A stretch of DNA of 53,266 bases. Source: Micromonospora parastrephiae. GTDB taxonomy: Bacteria > Actinomycetota > Actinomycetes > Mycobacteriales > Micromonosporaceae. Position numbers and translations under genes: made by a program. Each line of letters begins with the position of its first letter. The first letter of the stretch is position 1. The stretch covers positions 1-53,266 of the forward strand of contig NZ_JAEVHM010000022.1 in assembly GCF_016802865.1 (NCBI RefSeq). The letters are read 5' to 3'. The notes below the pieces were generated by a model. It was not told the DNA's origin and made no database searches. It saw nothing but the letters and a program-made list of their open reading frames with translations. This document shows positions 1-8,965 of the stretch, piece by piece.

Positions 1-39
1 CGAGCCGGCCGGCGCCGCGATCCGGTGCTGGTCGCTCAC
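1..39 (-). CDS. Start of a further operon gene, cut by the left edge
   Basis: A GTG at 39-37 overlaps the TGA stop of the cupin gene in a GTGA arrangement, the same coupling seen at many junctions of this operon. The 13 visible codons read MSDQHRIAAPAGS. No function can be assigned. The call rests on the coupling pattern and on the frame staying open to the edge, and no separate ribosome binding site is evident. Confidence 0.4.
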   Translation of the reverse strand, partial: MSDQHRIAAPAGS

Positions 40-383
40 GGCTGGGGAACCTGGTCGACCACGAAGACGACGGTGGGCTCGGCATCGCTGCCCTGGGACC
101 GGTGCTCCTCGTCGTCGGGGATCACAAAGCCCATCCCGGGGCGGCACGGCACCGACCGGTCCCGGAAGTGGATGGTGAACTCGCCCTGCAGGACGTAGCC
201 GGTGTGCCCGCGCAGACACCAGTGGTGCTCGTCGAAGCCGGGCGGCAGTTCCAGCAGGCGGAGTCGCTGCCCCCCGACGTACGTCATCTTGACGCGCCCC
301 TCGGCTCCCGGCTTGTCCCACTTCTCCCACTCGGTGGCCGGGAAGTCGATGCCGACCGGGGCGGCGACCTGCTCAGTGGACAT
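36..383 (-). CDS. Small single-domain cupin protein
   Basis: This 115-residue protein has a cupin beta-barrel pattern. FDEHHWCLRGHTGYVLQGE (about residues 50-68) is the first cupin motif, with His residues that could bind a metal. GMGFVIPDDEEHRS (about 83-96) is the second. Small cupins act as isomerases, lyases, dioxygenases or ligand sensors. In a cluster with a BacA-like enzyme, comparison with the isomerase BacB is tempting, but BacB has two cupin domains and this protein has one. The start at 383 follows an AGAGGAG ribosome binding site by 8-9 bases. The first codons overlap the end of the flavoprotein gene by 11 bases, so the two are translationally coupled. The fold is clear; the reaction is not. 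Confidence 0.85.
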   Translation of the reverse strand: MSTEQVAAPVGIDFPATEWEKWDKPGAEGRVKMTYVGGQRLRLLELPPGFDEHHWCLRGHTGYVLQGEFTIHFRDRSVPCRPGMGFVIPDDEEHRSQGSDAEPTVVFVVDQVPQP

Positions 384-1077
384 TCTCGATATCTCCTCTG
401 GTCGGGGCGGATTCGTTGCGGCGGGGCCGCGGAACGCGTTCGTTGCGGTCCCGGCGCGGAAGCACCGGATCGCCGTTGACCCGCTGGTGCCGCTTGAGCA
501 GCTGCACCATGTCGAGCATCCGGTGCACCATCCGCTCCAGCGCGTCGACGCCCTCGGTGTCGGTCAGGCCGGGTGTGCCGGTGGTGTTGCGCAACAGAAC
601 GGGGAACCCGCTGCCCACCAGAATCATCCGGTTGAGCAGCAGGTTGTTGACAATCTGGTTGTGCACCGAGGAGTCGCTGTACCGCCGCCCGGTGACGATG
701 ATGCCGCCCACCTTGTCGGCCAGCGGACGGGTGAAACGCAGGTAGCCGACGCCCGCACGCTCGATGAAGACCTGCATGAGGTGGGCCAGGCCGAACCCGT
801 GCACCGGGGCCGCGTAGATCAGCCCGTCGGCGCTGGCCATCTGCTCCACCAGGGCGGGGACGTCGTCGTCCACCTGGCAGGGCAGGGTACGGCTGTTGCA
901 GTCGCCGCACGGGCTGCACGGCGAGATCCGGTGTTCACGTAGCTGGATGGTGCGCAGGATCGCGCCCCGCTCGGCGATCAGCCGACCCGCGTACGCGATG
1001 GCGTGGTCGGTGTTGCCGCCGGCCCGTTCCGATCCGTTGATGGCGAGGATGGTCCCAACGTCGCTGTGCAATGGCAC
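373..1077 (-). CDS. Iron-sulfur flavodoxin-type NAD(P)H:FMN reductase
   Basis: The 234-residue protein begins with a flavodoxin-like FMN-binding segment (TILAINGSERAGGNTDHAI, with the GSxRxxGNT pattern near the N-terminus). It then has a cysteine cluster CSPCGDCNSRTLPC, of the form CX2CX2CX6C, which in iron-sulfur flavoproteins binds a 4Fe-4S centre. APVHGFGLAHLMQVFIER matches the part that contacts flavin in this family. It probably passes electrons from NAD(P)H or ferredoxin to a pathway intermediate. The GTG at 1077 was chosen because the conserved domain begins just after it; upstream in-frame codons run through a hairpin and look untranslated. The C-terminal 30 residues are Arg-rich and without family features. 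Its substrate in this operon is unknown. Confidence 0.8.
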   Translation of the reverse strand: MPLHSDVGTILAINGSERAGGNTDHAIAYAGRLIAERGAILRTIQLREHRISPCSPCGDCNSRTLPCQVDDDVPALVEQMASADGLIYAAPVHGFGLAHLMQVFIERAGVGYLRFTRPLADKVGGIIVTGRRYSDSSVHNQIVNNLLLNRMILVGSGFPVLLRNTTGTPGLTDTEGVDALERMVHRMLDMVQLLKRHQRVNGDPVLPRRDRNERVPRPRRNESAPTRGDIENVH

Positions 1078-1093
1078 CCCCGGTGCTCGTAGC

Positions 1094-1123
1094 GGGGGTG
1101 GGCGCCGCACGGCACCCACCCCC
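1094..1123 (-). terminator. Strong hairpin between the TrpB2-like and flavoprotein genes
   Basis: Left arm 1094-1106 and right arm 1111-1123 are complementary at 12 of 13 positions around a 4-base loop (gcac). There is no T-run on either side. It lies inside the operon, so it more likely lowers downstream expression or stabilises the RNA than ends transcription. Confidence 0.5.
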
Positions 1124-1130
1124 TGCGAGG

Positions 1131-2435
1131 TCAGTCCGTCAGCTTTCCGGCGAAGTAGTCGATGTAGGCCTGCATGTCGAAGTGGCCGTGTCCGGAGAGG
1201 GAGAAGACGATGGCCTTCGACTCGCCCGTCTCCCGGCAGCGGATCGCCTCGTCCACCGCGACCCGGACCGCGTGGGTGGACTCCGGCGCCGGCACGATTC
1301 CCTCGCTGCGGGCGAACAGCACGCCCGCCTCGAAACAGGCGGTCTGCGGCACCGCCCGCGCCTCGATCAGGTCGATCTCCCGCAGCGCGCTGACGATCGG
1401 CGCCATGCCGTGGTAGCGCAGCCCACCGGCGTGGATCGCCGGCGGGTGGAAGTCATGGCCCAGGGTGTGCATCTTGGCCAGCGGGGTGAGCCCGGCGGTG
1501 TCGCCGAAGTCGTAGTCGTAGGTGCCCTTGGTCAAAGACGGGCAGGAGGACGGCTCCGCCGCGACGAACCGCACCGTCGGGCCGCCGCCCAACTGCCGGC
1601 GCAGGAACGGCAGGGCCAGCCCGGCGAAGTTGGAGCCGCCGCCGGCCGCGCCGACCACGATGTCCGGGTAGTCGTCGGCCATCGCCAGTTGGAGCAACGC
1701 CTCCTGACCGATGATCGTCTGGTGCATCAGCACCAGGTTGAGCACCGAGCCGAGGGCGTACCTGGCGGTGCCGCCGCTGTGCATCGCCGCCTCCACGGCC
1801 TCGGAGATGGCCAGGCCGAGACTGCCGGTGGAGTGCGGGTCGGCGGCGAGCGCCGCCCGGCCCGCCTCGGTACGGTCGCTCGGGCTCGCGGTGACCGACG
1901 CGCCGAACGTCTCCATCAGCCCTCGCCGGTACGGCTTCTGGTCATAGCTGACCCGCACCATGAAGACCTCGCACTCGAGGCCGAAGTACGCGCAGGCCAT
2001 CGAGAGCGAACTGCCCCACTGGCCGGCGCCGGTCTCCGTGGTCAGCCGCTGCACGCCGTCCTGCTTGCTGTAGTACGCCTGCGGCACGGCGGTGTTCGGC
2101 TTGTGGCTGCCGGCCGGGCTGACCCCCTCGTACTTGAAGTAGATCCGGGCCGGCGTACCGAGGGCCTGCTCGAGGCGACGGGCCCGGACGAGCGGGCTGG
2201 GCCGCCACTGCCGGTAGATGTCGAGCACCGGCCCGGGGATGTCCACGTCCCGCTCGGTGGAGAACTCCTGCTCGATCATGCCGCTGGCGAAGAGCGGTTC
2301 GAGGTCGGCCGCGGTGATGGGTTCCCGGGTGCCGGGGTGGAGCATCGGGGGCAGCCCCTTGGGCAGGTCGGGGACCACGTTGTACCAGGTCGTCGGGATG
2401 TCACTCTCAGGCAGAACGAACTTCGTCGCGGTCAT
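1131..2435 (-). CDS. TrpB2-like pyridoxal-phosphate enzyme (tryptophan synthase beta-like)
   Basis: The 434-residue protein matches the TrpB2 branch of tryptophan synthase beta chains. It has the long N-terminal section typical of that branch, [13 protein letters not shown], the PLP lysine motif [17 protein letters not shown] (Lys near residue 110), the substrate loop [11 protein letters not shown], the phosphate-binding [12 protein letters not shown], and a C-terminal SGHGHFD. TrpB enzymes carry out beta-replacement on serine with indole. There is no trpA, trpC, trpD or trpF in view, so making tryptophan from anthranilate is not supported. An alternative is beta-replacement with another nucleophile to make an unusual amino acid. 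It starts 24 bases after the MFS gene with a GGAAGAGG site just upstream. Confidence 0.9.
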   Translation of the reverse strand: MTATKFVLPESDIPTTWYNVVPDLPKGLPPMLHPGTREPITAADLEPLFASGMIEQEFSTERDVDIPGPVLDIYRQWRPSPLVRARRLEQALGTPARIYFKYEGVSPAGSHKPNTAVPQAYYSKQDGVQRLTTETGAGQWGSSLSMACAYFGLECEVFMVRVSYDQKPYRRGLMETFGASVTASPSDRTEAGRAALAADPHSTGSLGLAISEAVEAAMHSGGTARYALGSVLNLVLMHQTIIGQEALLQLAMADDYPDIVVGAAGGGSNFAGLALPFLRRQLGGGPTVRFVAAEPSSCPSLTKGTYDYDFGDTAGLTPLAKMHTLGHDFHPPAIHAGGLRYHGMAPIVSALREIDLIEARAVPQTACFEAGVLFARSEGIVPAPESTHAVRVAVDEAIRCRETGESKAIVFSLSGHGHFDMQAYIDYFAGKLTD

Positions 2436-2459
2436 GGCCTCTTCCGATGAGGGTGGGTG

Positions 2460-3680
2460 TCAGGGACTGGCGGTGGCCGGCTCGGCGGCCGACGGCACGG
2501 GCCGGGCAGCCGGTCGTATCCGCAGCGCTGCGAACGCGACCACGCCGACCACCGGGGTCAGCAGGAGCAGGAGGAGGACGGGGCGGTGCCCCTGGGTCTG
2601 CCAGACGAAGCCGAGACCCATCGGCACTACCAGCCGGGCGGAGCTGAGCACGAAACCGTTCAGGGCCATGAAGCCGCTGACCCGGTGCTCCTGGACGTGG
2701 TCGGCGATGTAGGTGGGCACCACCACCGAGGCGATGATCTCCCCGAGGGTCCAGACCACCGTGGAGAGCAGCACCGCGGGCAGCGAGAACGCGAACACCA
2801 GGACGGCCATCCCGGTCGACCAGAGCAGGCCCGCCACGATCAGCAGGGTCCGCGTCGAGTACGCCTTGATCCGCTTCTCGATGAGCAGGCTGGCAGTGAC
2901 CACGACCACGCTGTTGATGGTGTAGACCGCGCCGACCACCGCCACCGACGAGTGCAGCACGGTGGTGACCGCGAGAGGCAGCGTGTATTCCAGGCCGATC
3001 AGCGGCGCGACGTAACAGAACGAGACCAGCACCAGCACCGCCACGTCGAGGTCCCGCAGCAGCCCGGCCCGGCGGGTGGTGGCGGCCGGCGAGGCCACCG
3101 GGGCACGCCGGGTGTCCGCCGGTACGAAGAGCCAGATGGTGGCCGCCGCGAGCAGGCCGAGCAGGATGTTGCCGGCGAACATCAGCTGGTACGAGTAGGC
3201 CGCCGCGAACCCGCCGAGCAGCGGGCCGACCCCCATGCCGAGGTTGTTGGCGAGGTAGCTGACCGTGTACGCGAAGGGCCGCTGGCCGGGCTCGGTCAGG
3301 TCGGCGATCAGTGTGTTCGCCGCCGGGGCGAACATCCCCATCCCGACCAGTGCGACGAAGAGCAGCGCCGCGTACGTCCAGGTCGGCCCGTCGAGCAGGG
3401 CGAGACCCAGGTAGCCGGCAGCGTTGAGCAGCAGGCTCGACACCAGCGCGGCGCGGCGGCCGGCCCGGGCGCAGACCGGGCCGCTGAGCAGGCTGCCGGC
3501 GAGCAGACCGGTGCTGCCCACGGAGATCAGCACGCCCGCCTCGCCGGTGCTGAGGTGCCGGCTCTGCACCAGGTAGACCGCGAGCAGTGGGAAGACGAAC
3601 ATGCCGGCCCGGTTGATGAAGGAGGCGTAGACCAGCATCCGCAGCGGGCGCGGCAGGGCCCGGAACCGGCTCAGCCACAT
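2460..3680 (-). CDS. MFS transporter (first of two in the operon)
   Basis: This protein of about 406 residues has twelve likely membrane segments. It opens with a short positive N-terminus and a first helix, FINRAGMFVFPLLAVYLV. The loop between helices 2 and 3, GPVCARAGRRAAL, is the MFS motif A position. TVSYLANNLGMGVGPLLGG resembles the motif C helix of drug:proton antiporters. It probably exports the product of this operon, comparable with BacE next to BacD in bacilysin clusters. ATG at 3680 is chosen because it overlaps the ATP-grasp stop (3671-3673) and is followed directly by membrane sequence. Two exporters in one operon suggest either two products or a precursor and a product. Confidence 0.88.
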   Translation of the reverse strand: MWLSRFRALPRPLRMLVYASFINRAGMFVFPLLAVYLVQSRHLSTGEAGVLISVGSTGLLAGSLLSGPVCARAGRRAALVSSLLLNAAGYLGLALLDGPTWTYAALLFVALVGMGMFAPAANTLIADLTEPGQRPFAYTVSYLANNLGMGVGPLLGGFAAAYSYQLMFAGNILLGLLAAATIWLFVPADTRRAPVASPAATTRRAGLLRDLDVAVLVLVSFCYVAPLIGLEYTLPLAVTTVLHSSVAVVGAVYTINSVVVVTASLLIEKRIKAYSTRTLLIVAGLLWSTGMAVLVFAFSLPAVLLSTVVWTLGEIIASVVVPTYIADHVQEHRVSGFMALNGFVLSSARLVVPMGLGFVWQTQGHRPVLLLLLLTPVVGVVAFAALRIRPAARPVPSAAEPATASP

Positions 3681-4906
3681 GACGCGTCGCCGACCGGCTC
3701 GGTGACCACCTCGAAGGCGTCCCGGATGACCTTGAACCGGGCGCGTACGTCGTCGAAGTCCCGGCCCTCGCAGACGTACCAGCCGAGCACGTCGTTGGAG
3801 GCGGTCGGCACGGCGAGCACGTCGCCGACGGTCTTCCACACGTCCGCGTCGCGCACCGAGTCGAGCGCCCGCAACTCCACCGCCGTGGTGATCGCGGTGA
3901 TCCGGCCGTACCGGTCGGAGCACAGGTACTCGGTGCCGATCTCCGGGCCGAGGGTGGCCGCCGGAACGTGCGCCGGGTCCAGTTCGAGGCGGCACCACTC
4001 GCCGGCCAGGTTGATCCCCCGCCCGGCCTGGATGGCGGGGACGATCGAGCCGCCACCGGCCCGGGCGGCCGCCTCGCCGAAGACCAGCTCGCCGTCGTCG
4101 CGGAGGAAGAACTCCACGTGCGCCACGCCGGTGCGCATCCCGAAGCCGCGCAGCACGGTGGCGTTGGCCGTCAAAATGCGCCGCTCCGCCGGGGTCAGAT
4201 CGTGTTTCCGGGAGACGGTGCCGCCGGGTTCGTCGCGGAACTCCAGGACCGAGTACGTGTAGCGGGAGAGCTGCTCGAAGACCACCTCGCCGTCGCGGAG
4301 CAGCGAGTCGACGTGGTACTCGGCGCCCCGGACGTACTCCTCCACCCGGTAGTCGTGCCGGTCGTCGGCGATCAGCGGCCAGACCCGGGCCAGGTCCTCG
4401 GCGGAGTCCACCCGGTGGGTGTCGCCGCAGGCCCAGCCGGCGTACGGCTTGACGACCACCGGCCAGCCCACCTCGGCGGCGAACTCGGCGACCGCCCCCA
4501 CCGTCTCGGGGCGGCACGAACGGGCCACCGGCACGCCCAGCTCGGTGGCCCGGCGGTGCATCACGTTCTTGTCCCGGAAGGTCAGCGCCTCCTCCGGGTC
4601 GAGCCCCGGGATGCCGTGGTCGCGCCGGCAGCGCGCGGCGGTGAGCACGTCCCCCTCGAAGAGCGGGAAGATGCGCTCCACCGGGTGCGTGGCGAGGATC
4701 GACGCGACCGTGGAGCGGACGGCCTCGGAGTCGTCGAGGTCGGCGTGGTAGCAGGGCAGACCGGCGGCTTCGGTGGCCGGCTGCCCGTTCGGCAGCAGCG
4801 CGACGGTGGCCACGCCCAGTTCGGCGGCGGCGGCGACCACGCTGCGGAACTGGGCCGCGTACCGACCGGCCGCCGGTCGGTAGATCACCAGGATCGCGCG
4901 GTTCAC
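3671..4906 (-). CDS. ATP-grasp ligase, L-amino-acid-ligase type
   Basis: The 411-residue protein has the three-part ATP-grasp layout: an N-terminal Rossmann-like part (RAILVIYRPAAGRYAAQF), a lid with RDKNVMHRRATELGVPVA, then the nucleotide-binding lysine in WPVVVKPYAGWACGDT. YRVEEYVRGAEYHVDSL supplies the hinge. The metal-binding end is TGVAHVEFFLRDDGELVFGEAAARAGGG. Relatives join carboxylates to amines with ATP and include the bacilysin dipeptide ligase BacD. In this operon it would join two pathway building blocks or add an amino acid. The start is GTG at 4906, overlapping the preceding stop as GTGA. The substrate cannot be read from sequence. Confidence 0.9.
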   Translation of the reverse strand: MNRAILVIYRPAAGRYAAQFRSVVAAAAELGVATVALLPNGQPATEAAGLPCYHADLDDSEAVRSTVASILATHPVERIFPLFEGDVLTAARCRRDHGIPGLDPEEALTFRDKNVMHRRATELGVPVARSCRPETVGAVAEFAAEVGWPVVVKPYAGWACGDTHRVDSAEDLARVWPLIADDRHDYRVEEYVRGAEYHVDSLLRDGEVVFEQLSRYTYSVLEFRDEPGGTVSRKHDLTPAERRILTANATVLRGFGMRTGVAHVEFFLRDDGELVFGEAAARAGGGSIVPAIQAGRGINLAGEWCRLELDPAHVPAATLGPEIGTEYLCSDRYGRITAITTAVELRALDSVRDADVWKTVGDVLAVPTASNDVLGWYVCEGRDFDDVRARFKVIRDAFEVVTEPVGDASCG

Positions 4907-5706
4907 GGACGGCTCCCGCGGTGGCTGCCGGCGGGACTGAGCGGGCCGTCGCCGACCGGGCCGACGGTGCGCAGGACGGCGCTGGTCCTCACGCCGTCGA
5001 GCACCGCCTCCTGCCGCGTGCCGTCGGACAGCTCGTCGAGGGCGGCGGCGAGCCGGGCCAGCGCGTCCGTCACCTCCGCCCGGCCACCGGGGTGGGCCGA
5101 CTCGACGGTGAGCAGCAGCCGGTGCCGGCCGAGATCGGTGCGGACCAGGTGGCCCTGCCGCCAGTTCCAGCGCCGCGAGTGGGCCCTCCCGTCGGCGTCC
5201 GCGTAGACGACCTCACCCGGTTCGGGCTGCTCCGGCGCGTCGGGCGCACCGAGCGGCAGGTACGTCTCGGTGCCGTCGGCCGGCCGGACGTCGAGGTCGG
5301 TGAGGCCGTCGACGGCGCACGAGGCCACCGGGAGCGCCGAGCCGAGCGAGACCGCATTGCAGAGGTCGACCAGGGCGTTGATCCGGGGCAGCCGGTCACC
5401 CTTGGCGACCCGCCGTGCGATCGACTCGGCGGCGCACGGGAATCTGTTCGGGTTCACCCCCACCGCCCGGTACGCCTCCCGCCACGCGGCGATGCCCGGC
5501 AGTTCCGCCACCCCCGCCTTGTCCAGGTCCGCCGCGTGCAGCGCGTCCTCGGCCTCGGTCAGCAGCGCCGACACGGCGGGAGGCGCCGGGGCGACCTCGA
5601 CCGCCGGTACGGCGATCACGCCGAGCACGTAGTCCGGCACTGCGGTCAGCACCCGGTCGTCGATGCGCACGGTGAGTGTGTCCGCACCGTCGCTGAGCTG
5701 GGTCAT
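4903..5706 (-). CDS. Free-standing B3/4-domain protein (PheT editing-domain fold)
   Basis: The 267-residue protein matches the B3/4 domain of phenylalanyl-tRNA synthetase beta chains as found in stand-alone proteins. The core runs from GIAAWREAYRAVGVNPNRFP (about 72-91) through SIARRVAKGDRLPRINALVDLCNAVSL to the product-type pocket segments YLPLGAPDAPEQPEPGEVVYAD. In PheRS this domain hydrolyses tRNAPhe wrongly charged with tyrosine. A free copy could act on mischarged tRNA in trans. Its place between an ATP-grasp ligase and an exporter, with ATGA/GTGA overlaps on both sides, suggests self-protection against an aromatic amino-acid analogue made by the cluster. The family match is good; the function is inference. 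Confidence 0.8.
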   Translation of the reverse strand: MTQLSDGADTLTVRIDDRVLTAVPDYVLGVIAVPAVEVAPAPPAVSALLTEAEDALHAADLDKAGVAELPGIAAWREAYRAVGVNPNRFPCAAESIARRVAKGDRLPRINALVDLCNAVSLGSALPVASCAVDGLTDLDVRPADGTETYLPLGAPDAPEQPEPGEVVYADADGRAHSRRWNWRQGHLVRTDLGRHRLLLTVESAHPGGRAEVTDALARLAAALDELSDGTRQEAVLDGVRTSAVLRTVGPVGDGPLSPAGSHRGSRP

Positions 5707-6995
5707 CGTGATCCTCGTGAAGTTCGGGTCCTATGGTCGGTCCGACCGTACGCAGCGGGACGACCACCGGGTGTGGCCAATCCGGAATGATCCGGTGAGG
5801 CCAATCCGGCGGTCGGCGGCTGGCCGGCGGGACGGTCGGCGCGGGCCCGGCTGCCGAGCAGCGTGGCGCCCAGCGCCAGCACGCAGAGCGCCGCGCCGAC
5901 CGGCCCGAGCAGGTCGAGGGCGTCCGGGCCGCCGTACCGCAGCAGCCGGTTGCCGAGGAAGCCGCCCAGGGCGATGCCCACGAACGTGGCCGACGAGTTG
6001 AGTGACAGCAGCAGCGGTCCCGAGGTCGGCGCGATGGTGAAGAGCCGGTGCTGCTGGGCCGGCTGGGTGGCCATCGCGGTGACGCCCCAGGCCGCCATGG
6101 CCAGCGCGGCCGGCAGCAGCGCCTGCCGGGTCAGCGGTAGCGTGACCAGCACCAGGGCGAGCCCGGCGACCGAGACCAGCAGCACCGGCACGCCACCGAA
6201 ACGGTCGGTGGCCCGGCCGCCGAGCACGGTCCCGGCGACCGCCGGCACACCGAAGACCAGCAGCAGCACCGCGAGCAGGGTTCCGTCGCCGTCGGTGGCC
6301 GGGGCGAGCAGCGCACCGACGTACGTCAGGGCGAGGTAGCCGCCGGTCATGAAGAGCGCGGTGGTGAGCACCGCCAGACCGACCCGGCTGTCACGTGCCG
6401 GGGCGAGCCGGGCGGCCAGCGACGGCCCGGGCGGCAGGGTCAGCGTCGGCAGGCCGACCGTCACCGCCAACGCGCAGGCCGCTCCGAGGGCGGCGAGCAG
6501 CCAGAAGGTGGCCCGCCACTGCAGGTCGGCGGCGAGCCAGGTGCCGAACGGCACCCCGGCCACGGTGGCCGCGGAGAGGCCGCCGAGCACCACCGCCATG
6601 GCCCGGGCACGCCGTTGGGGCGGGGCCAGCGCGGCTGCCGACGCGGTGGCGGCGGGAACGTAGAGCGCGGCGCTGACCGCCGTGAGGATCCGGGCCAACA
6701 GCAGCAGCGGCAGGTCGGGCGCGAGCGCGGAGGCGACGTTGCCCAGAGTGAACCCGACCAGCGAGATCACCAGCACGGTACGCCGCTCCAGCCGGCCGGT
6801 CAGCGCGCCGAGCACCGGAGCGGCGACCGCGTACGCGAGGGCGAAGACGGCGCTCACCCAGCCGGCCGAGGCGACGCTCACCCGCAGCGTCCGAGCCAGC
6901 TCGGGAAGCACACCGGCGACGACGAACGTGTCCGTGCCGATGGCGAAGGCGCCGACCGCGAGCAGCGGGACGACGGGTACGCCTCGGCGCATCAC
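5703..6995 (-). CDS. MFS transporter, drug-efflux type (second in the operon)
   Basis: This 430-residue protein has twelve predicted membrane segments and the hallmarks of the DHA1/AraJ-like efflux group: FAIGTDTFVVAGVLPELA in helix 1 (motif D1 region), APVLGALTGRLERRTVL (motif A), and GGLSAATVAGVPFGTWLA (motif C-like). The last 40 residues after GSRARADRPAG are hydrophilic and not conserved, so the gene may have been extended into its neighbour. Its TGA overlaps the B3/4 start codon as ATGA. Start is GTG 6995, coupled to the amidohydrolase stop, or ATG 6992. It is likely an exporter of the product or of an intermediate. Confidence 0.88.
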   Translation of the reverse strand: MMRRGVPVVPLLAVGAFAIGTDTFVVAGVLPELARTLRVSVASAGWVSAVFALAYAVAAPVLGALTGRLERRTVLVISLVGFTLGNVASALAPDLPLLLLARILTAVSAALYVPAATASAAALAPPQRRARAMAVVLGGLSAATVAGVPFGTWLAADLQWRATFWLLAALGAACALAVTVGLPTLTLPPGPSLAARLAPARDSRVGLAVLTTALFMTGGYLALTYVGALLAPATDGDGTLLAVLLLVFGVPAVAGTVLGGRATDRFGGVPVLLVSVAGLALVLVTLPLTRQALLPAALAMAAWGVTAMATQPAQQHRLFTIAPTSGPLLLSLNSSATFVGIALGGFLGNRLLRYGGPDALDLLGPVGAALCVLALGATLLGSRARADRPAGQPPTAGLASPDHSGLATPGGRPAAYGRTDHRTRTSRGSR

Positions 6996-8290
6996 GCCAC
7001 CCCCGCCGGCTGCCCGGCGCGGTAACGGGCAGCGTCGCCGGCGACCACCCGGCCGCCGAGCAGCACCATCTCGATCGCCTCCGGCCGGCCCAGCACGGTG
7101 ATGTCCTCGGCCGGGTCCCCGTCGGTGACCACCAGGTCGGCCAGCCGACCCTGCTGCACCGTGCCCGCCTCGTCACCCCGCCCGGCCAGCCGCGCGCCGT
7201 TGGCGGTGGCCCAGGTCAGCACCACCGGGGCGGGTATACCGGCCATGGTCACGTACGTCTCCAGCTCCTCGGCGTAGCGGCCGTGCGGGGTCCACGCGAA
7301 CCCGAAGTCGTCGCCGGCCACGATCGGGATGCCCATCTGCACCATCAGCGGCAGGATGCGCAGGGTGTTCTCGACCTCGGCCTGGAACTCCAGCGTCTCC
7401 AGGTACTCGGGGGTCTTGCCGTACCGGGTGCCGGTGGTGAGCAGCCGGTACGGCTGATGCAGGCTCGGCACCACGAAGATCTCCCGCTCGGCGATCGCCT
7501 CCAGGGCGGCGTCGTCGGCGTACGTGGCGTGGTCGATCACGTCCACCCCGGCGGCGATGGCGTTGCGGATGCCAGCCAGCCCGCGCGAGTGCGCCCGGAT
7601 CCGGACGCCCCGCTCGTGCGCCGCCCGGGCCGCGATCACCAGCTCCTCGGCGGTGAAGAGCAGCTCGTGCGATCGACCGTTGGGGAAGGTGTCGTCTCCG
7701 GTGGAGAAGACCTTGATGATCTCCGCGCCCTGCGCGACCTCGGTGTCGACGTACTCGATCAGCTCTTCCGGGGTGTCGGCCAGCCGCATCAGGTCGCTCG
7801 GGATGCGTTGCTTGACCCCCGGGTTGCGGCGCTCCGGCGGGCCGGACACCATCAGGTCCCGGCTGCACGGGGTGATCCGCGGGCCGGGCAGCCGGCCGGC
7901 GTCGATCGCCCGGCGCAGGGCCATGTCGATGCCGGCCACCGAGCCGGCCCCGACGAAGGCGGTGTAGCCCAGCCGGAGCATGTCGGCGGCGTTGGCGGCG
8001 GCGCCGAGGGTGACCTCCGGGATCGTGTACTTGAAGAGCATCTCCCGACCGTCGAGCACGTTCAGGTACGCGATGTGGGTGTGGCCGAGCGTCATGCCCG
8101 GCATGACCGTCCGGCCGTCGAGGTCGAGGACGTCGATGTCGGGGTCGTGCAGAGGGGCCTGCGCCTCGGGCAGCACCGCGACGATGCGCTCGCCGTCGAG
8201 CAGCACGCTGTGGTGCGGTCGGGAGGCCACCCCCAGTCCTTCCTGGACCGTGGCGCGGTGCAGCAACGTTCGTCGGGACAAGACGGTCAC
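6992..8290 (-). CDS. Amidohydrolase-superfamily metal-dependent hydrolase
   Basis: The 432-residue protein has an imidazolonepropionase/prolidase-like amidohydrolase pattern. HTHIAYL gives the HxH metal ligands near residue 72. IIKVFSTGDD supplies the lysine that is usually carboxylated. RIRAHSRG and DVIDHATYADD give two more His. VAGDDFGFAWTPHGRYA contributes the acid. Flanking beta-strand regions at both ends (LLDGERIV and GRLADLVVTDGDP) form the small beta-sandwich of the family. It is expected to cleave a C-N bond, or close one in reverse, in the cytoplasm. In this operon it could hydrolyse a cyclic or acylated intermediate, or remove a protecting acyl group. The substrate is unknown. GTG 8290 is the first start before the conserved sandwich. 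Confidence 0.88.
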   Translation of the reverse strand: MTVLSRRTLLHRATVQEGLGVASRPHHSVLLDGERIVAVLPEAQAPLHDPDIDVLDLDGRTVMPGMTLGHTHIAYLNVLDGREMLFKYTIPEVTLGAAANAADMLRLGYTAFVGAGSVAGIDMALRRAIDAGRLPGPRITPCSRDLMVSGPPERRNPGVKQRIPSDLMRLADTPEELIEYVDTEVAQGAEIIKVFSTGDDTFPNGRSHELLFTAEELVIAARAAHERGVRIRAHSRGLAGIRNAIAAGVDVIDHATYADDAALEAIAEREIFVVPSLHQPYRLLTTGTRYGKTPEYLETLEFQAEVENTLRILPLMVQMGIPIVAGDDFGFAWTPHGRYAEELETYVTMAGIPAPVVLTWATANGARLAGRGDEAGTVQQGRLADLVVTDGDPAEDITVLGRPEAIEMVLLGGRVVAGDAARYRAGQPAGVA

Positions 8291-8314
8291 TCCGGTTTCT
8301 CTCGGTGTCTGGTC

Positions 8315-8965
8315 TCAGTGGCGGCCGAACAGGGTCCACACGATCTCGGCGCCCGGGCGGCGGGCCACCCACCGCAGCGCGTGACGGTGCACGCCGGGCG
8401 CGTTGGTCACCGCGAGGTCGGCGCCGTTGGCGGCGAGGATCTCGGCGGCGTGCTGGGTGGAGTCGGCGTCGACCCACCGCACCGGCCGGTCCCGCAGGGC
8501 GGGTGGCGCGAGGTCGGTGAAGATCCGCCGGACCTCCCAGAGGGCGGCCACCGTGAGCTGATGGTTGGCCAGGTCCGGCTCGTGATCCGGACGGGCCGCG
8601 ATGCCGTACTCCGGGGTGGCCTGCGCGAAATAGGCCTCCAGCCGCAGGTCGCGGTGCCAGTGGAAGCGGGTGAGCCCCTGGTAGGCGCTCGGTACGAGGG
8701 CCTGGTCGACCCTGCGGTCCACCAGCGCGGCGAGCACCGCGTCGAAGGTGTCGGACAGCTCGACGCGCAGCCCGTGCCGCTCGGCGAGGAACACCGCGGT
8801 CAGATGGCTGGACGTCCCGGGCGGGCCGAGGGTGGCCAGTGTCGTGCCGGGCCGGCTCGCCCACCGGTCCACCACGCTGCGCCAACGCCGCCCGTACGCC
8901 TCGGCGAGCGGCCCGGGCAGCGCCGGTACCCGCTCGTCGGCGGCGATCTCAGGTGGTGTAGCCAC
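8315..8965 (-). CDS. Single-domain prephenate dehydratase-family protein, BacA-like (candidate prephenate decarboxylase)
   Basis: The 216-residue protein has the periplasmic-binding-type fold of prephenate dehydratase and no ACT regulatory domain. Visible landmarks are TLATLGPPGTSSHLTA (residues 41-56), LSDTFDAVL, LVPSAYQGLTRFHWHRDL, TPEYGIAARPD, VTNAPGVHRHAL and the C-terminal VWTLFGRH. True dehydratases have a TRF motif where this protein has TLF. From memory, Bacillus BacA has LGPEGTSS at the front, a similar VPHAYDGIKHF segment and a W-S-L-F-G ending, so this looks like the BacA/SalX/AerD decarboxylase group, which converts prephenate to a dihydro-hydroxyphenylpyruvate without aromatising it. 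It starts inside the end of the PaaK-like gene. I am fairly sure of the family, less of the decarboxylase assignment. Confidence 0.78.
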   Translation of the reverse strand: MATPPEIAADERVPALPGPLAEAYGRRWRSVVDRWASRPGTTLATLGPPGTSSHLTAVFLAERHGLRVELSDTFDAVLAALVDRRVDQALVPSAYQGLTRFHWHRDLRLEAYFAQATPEYGIAARPDHEPDLANHQLTVAALWEVRRIFTDLAPPALRDRPVRWVDADSTQHAAEILAANGADLAVTNAPGVHRHALRWVARRPGAEIVWTLFGRH

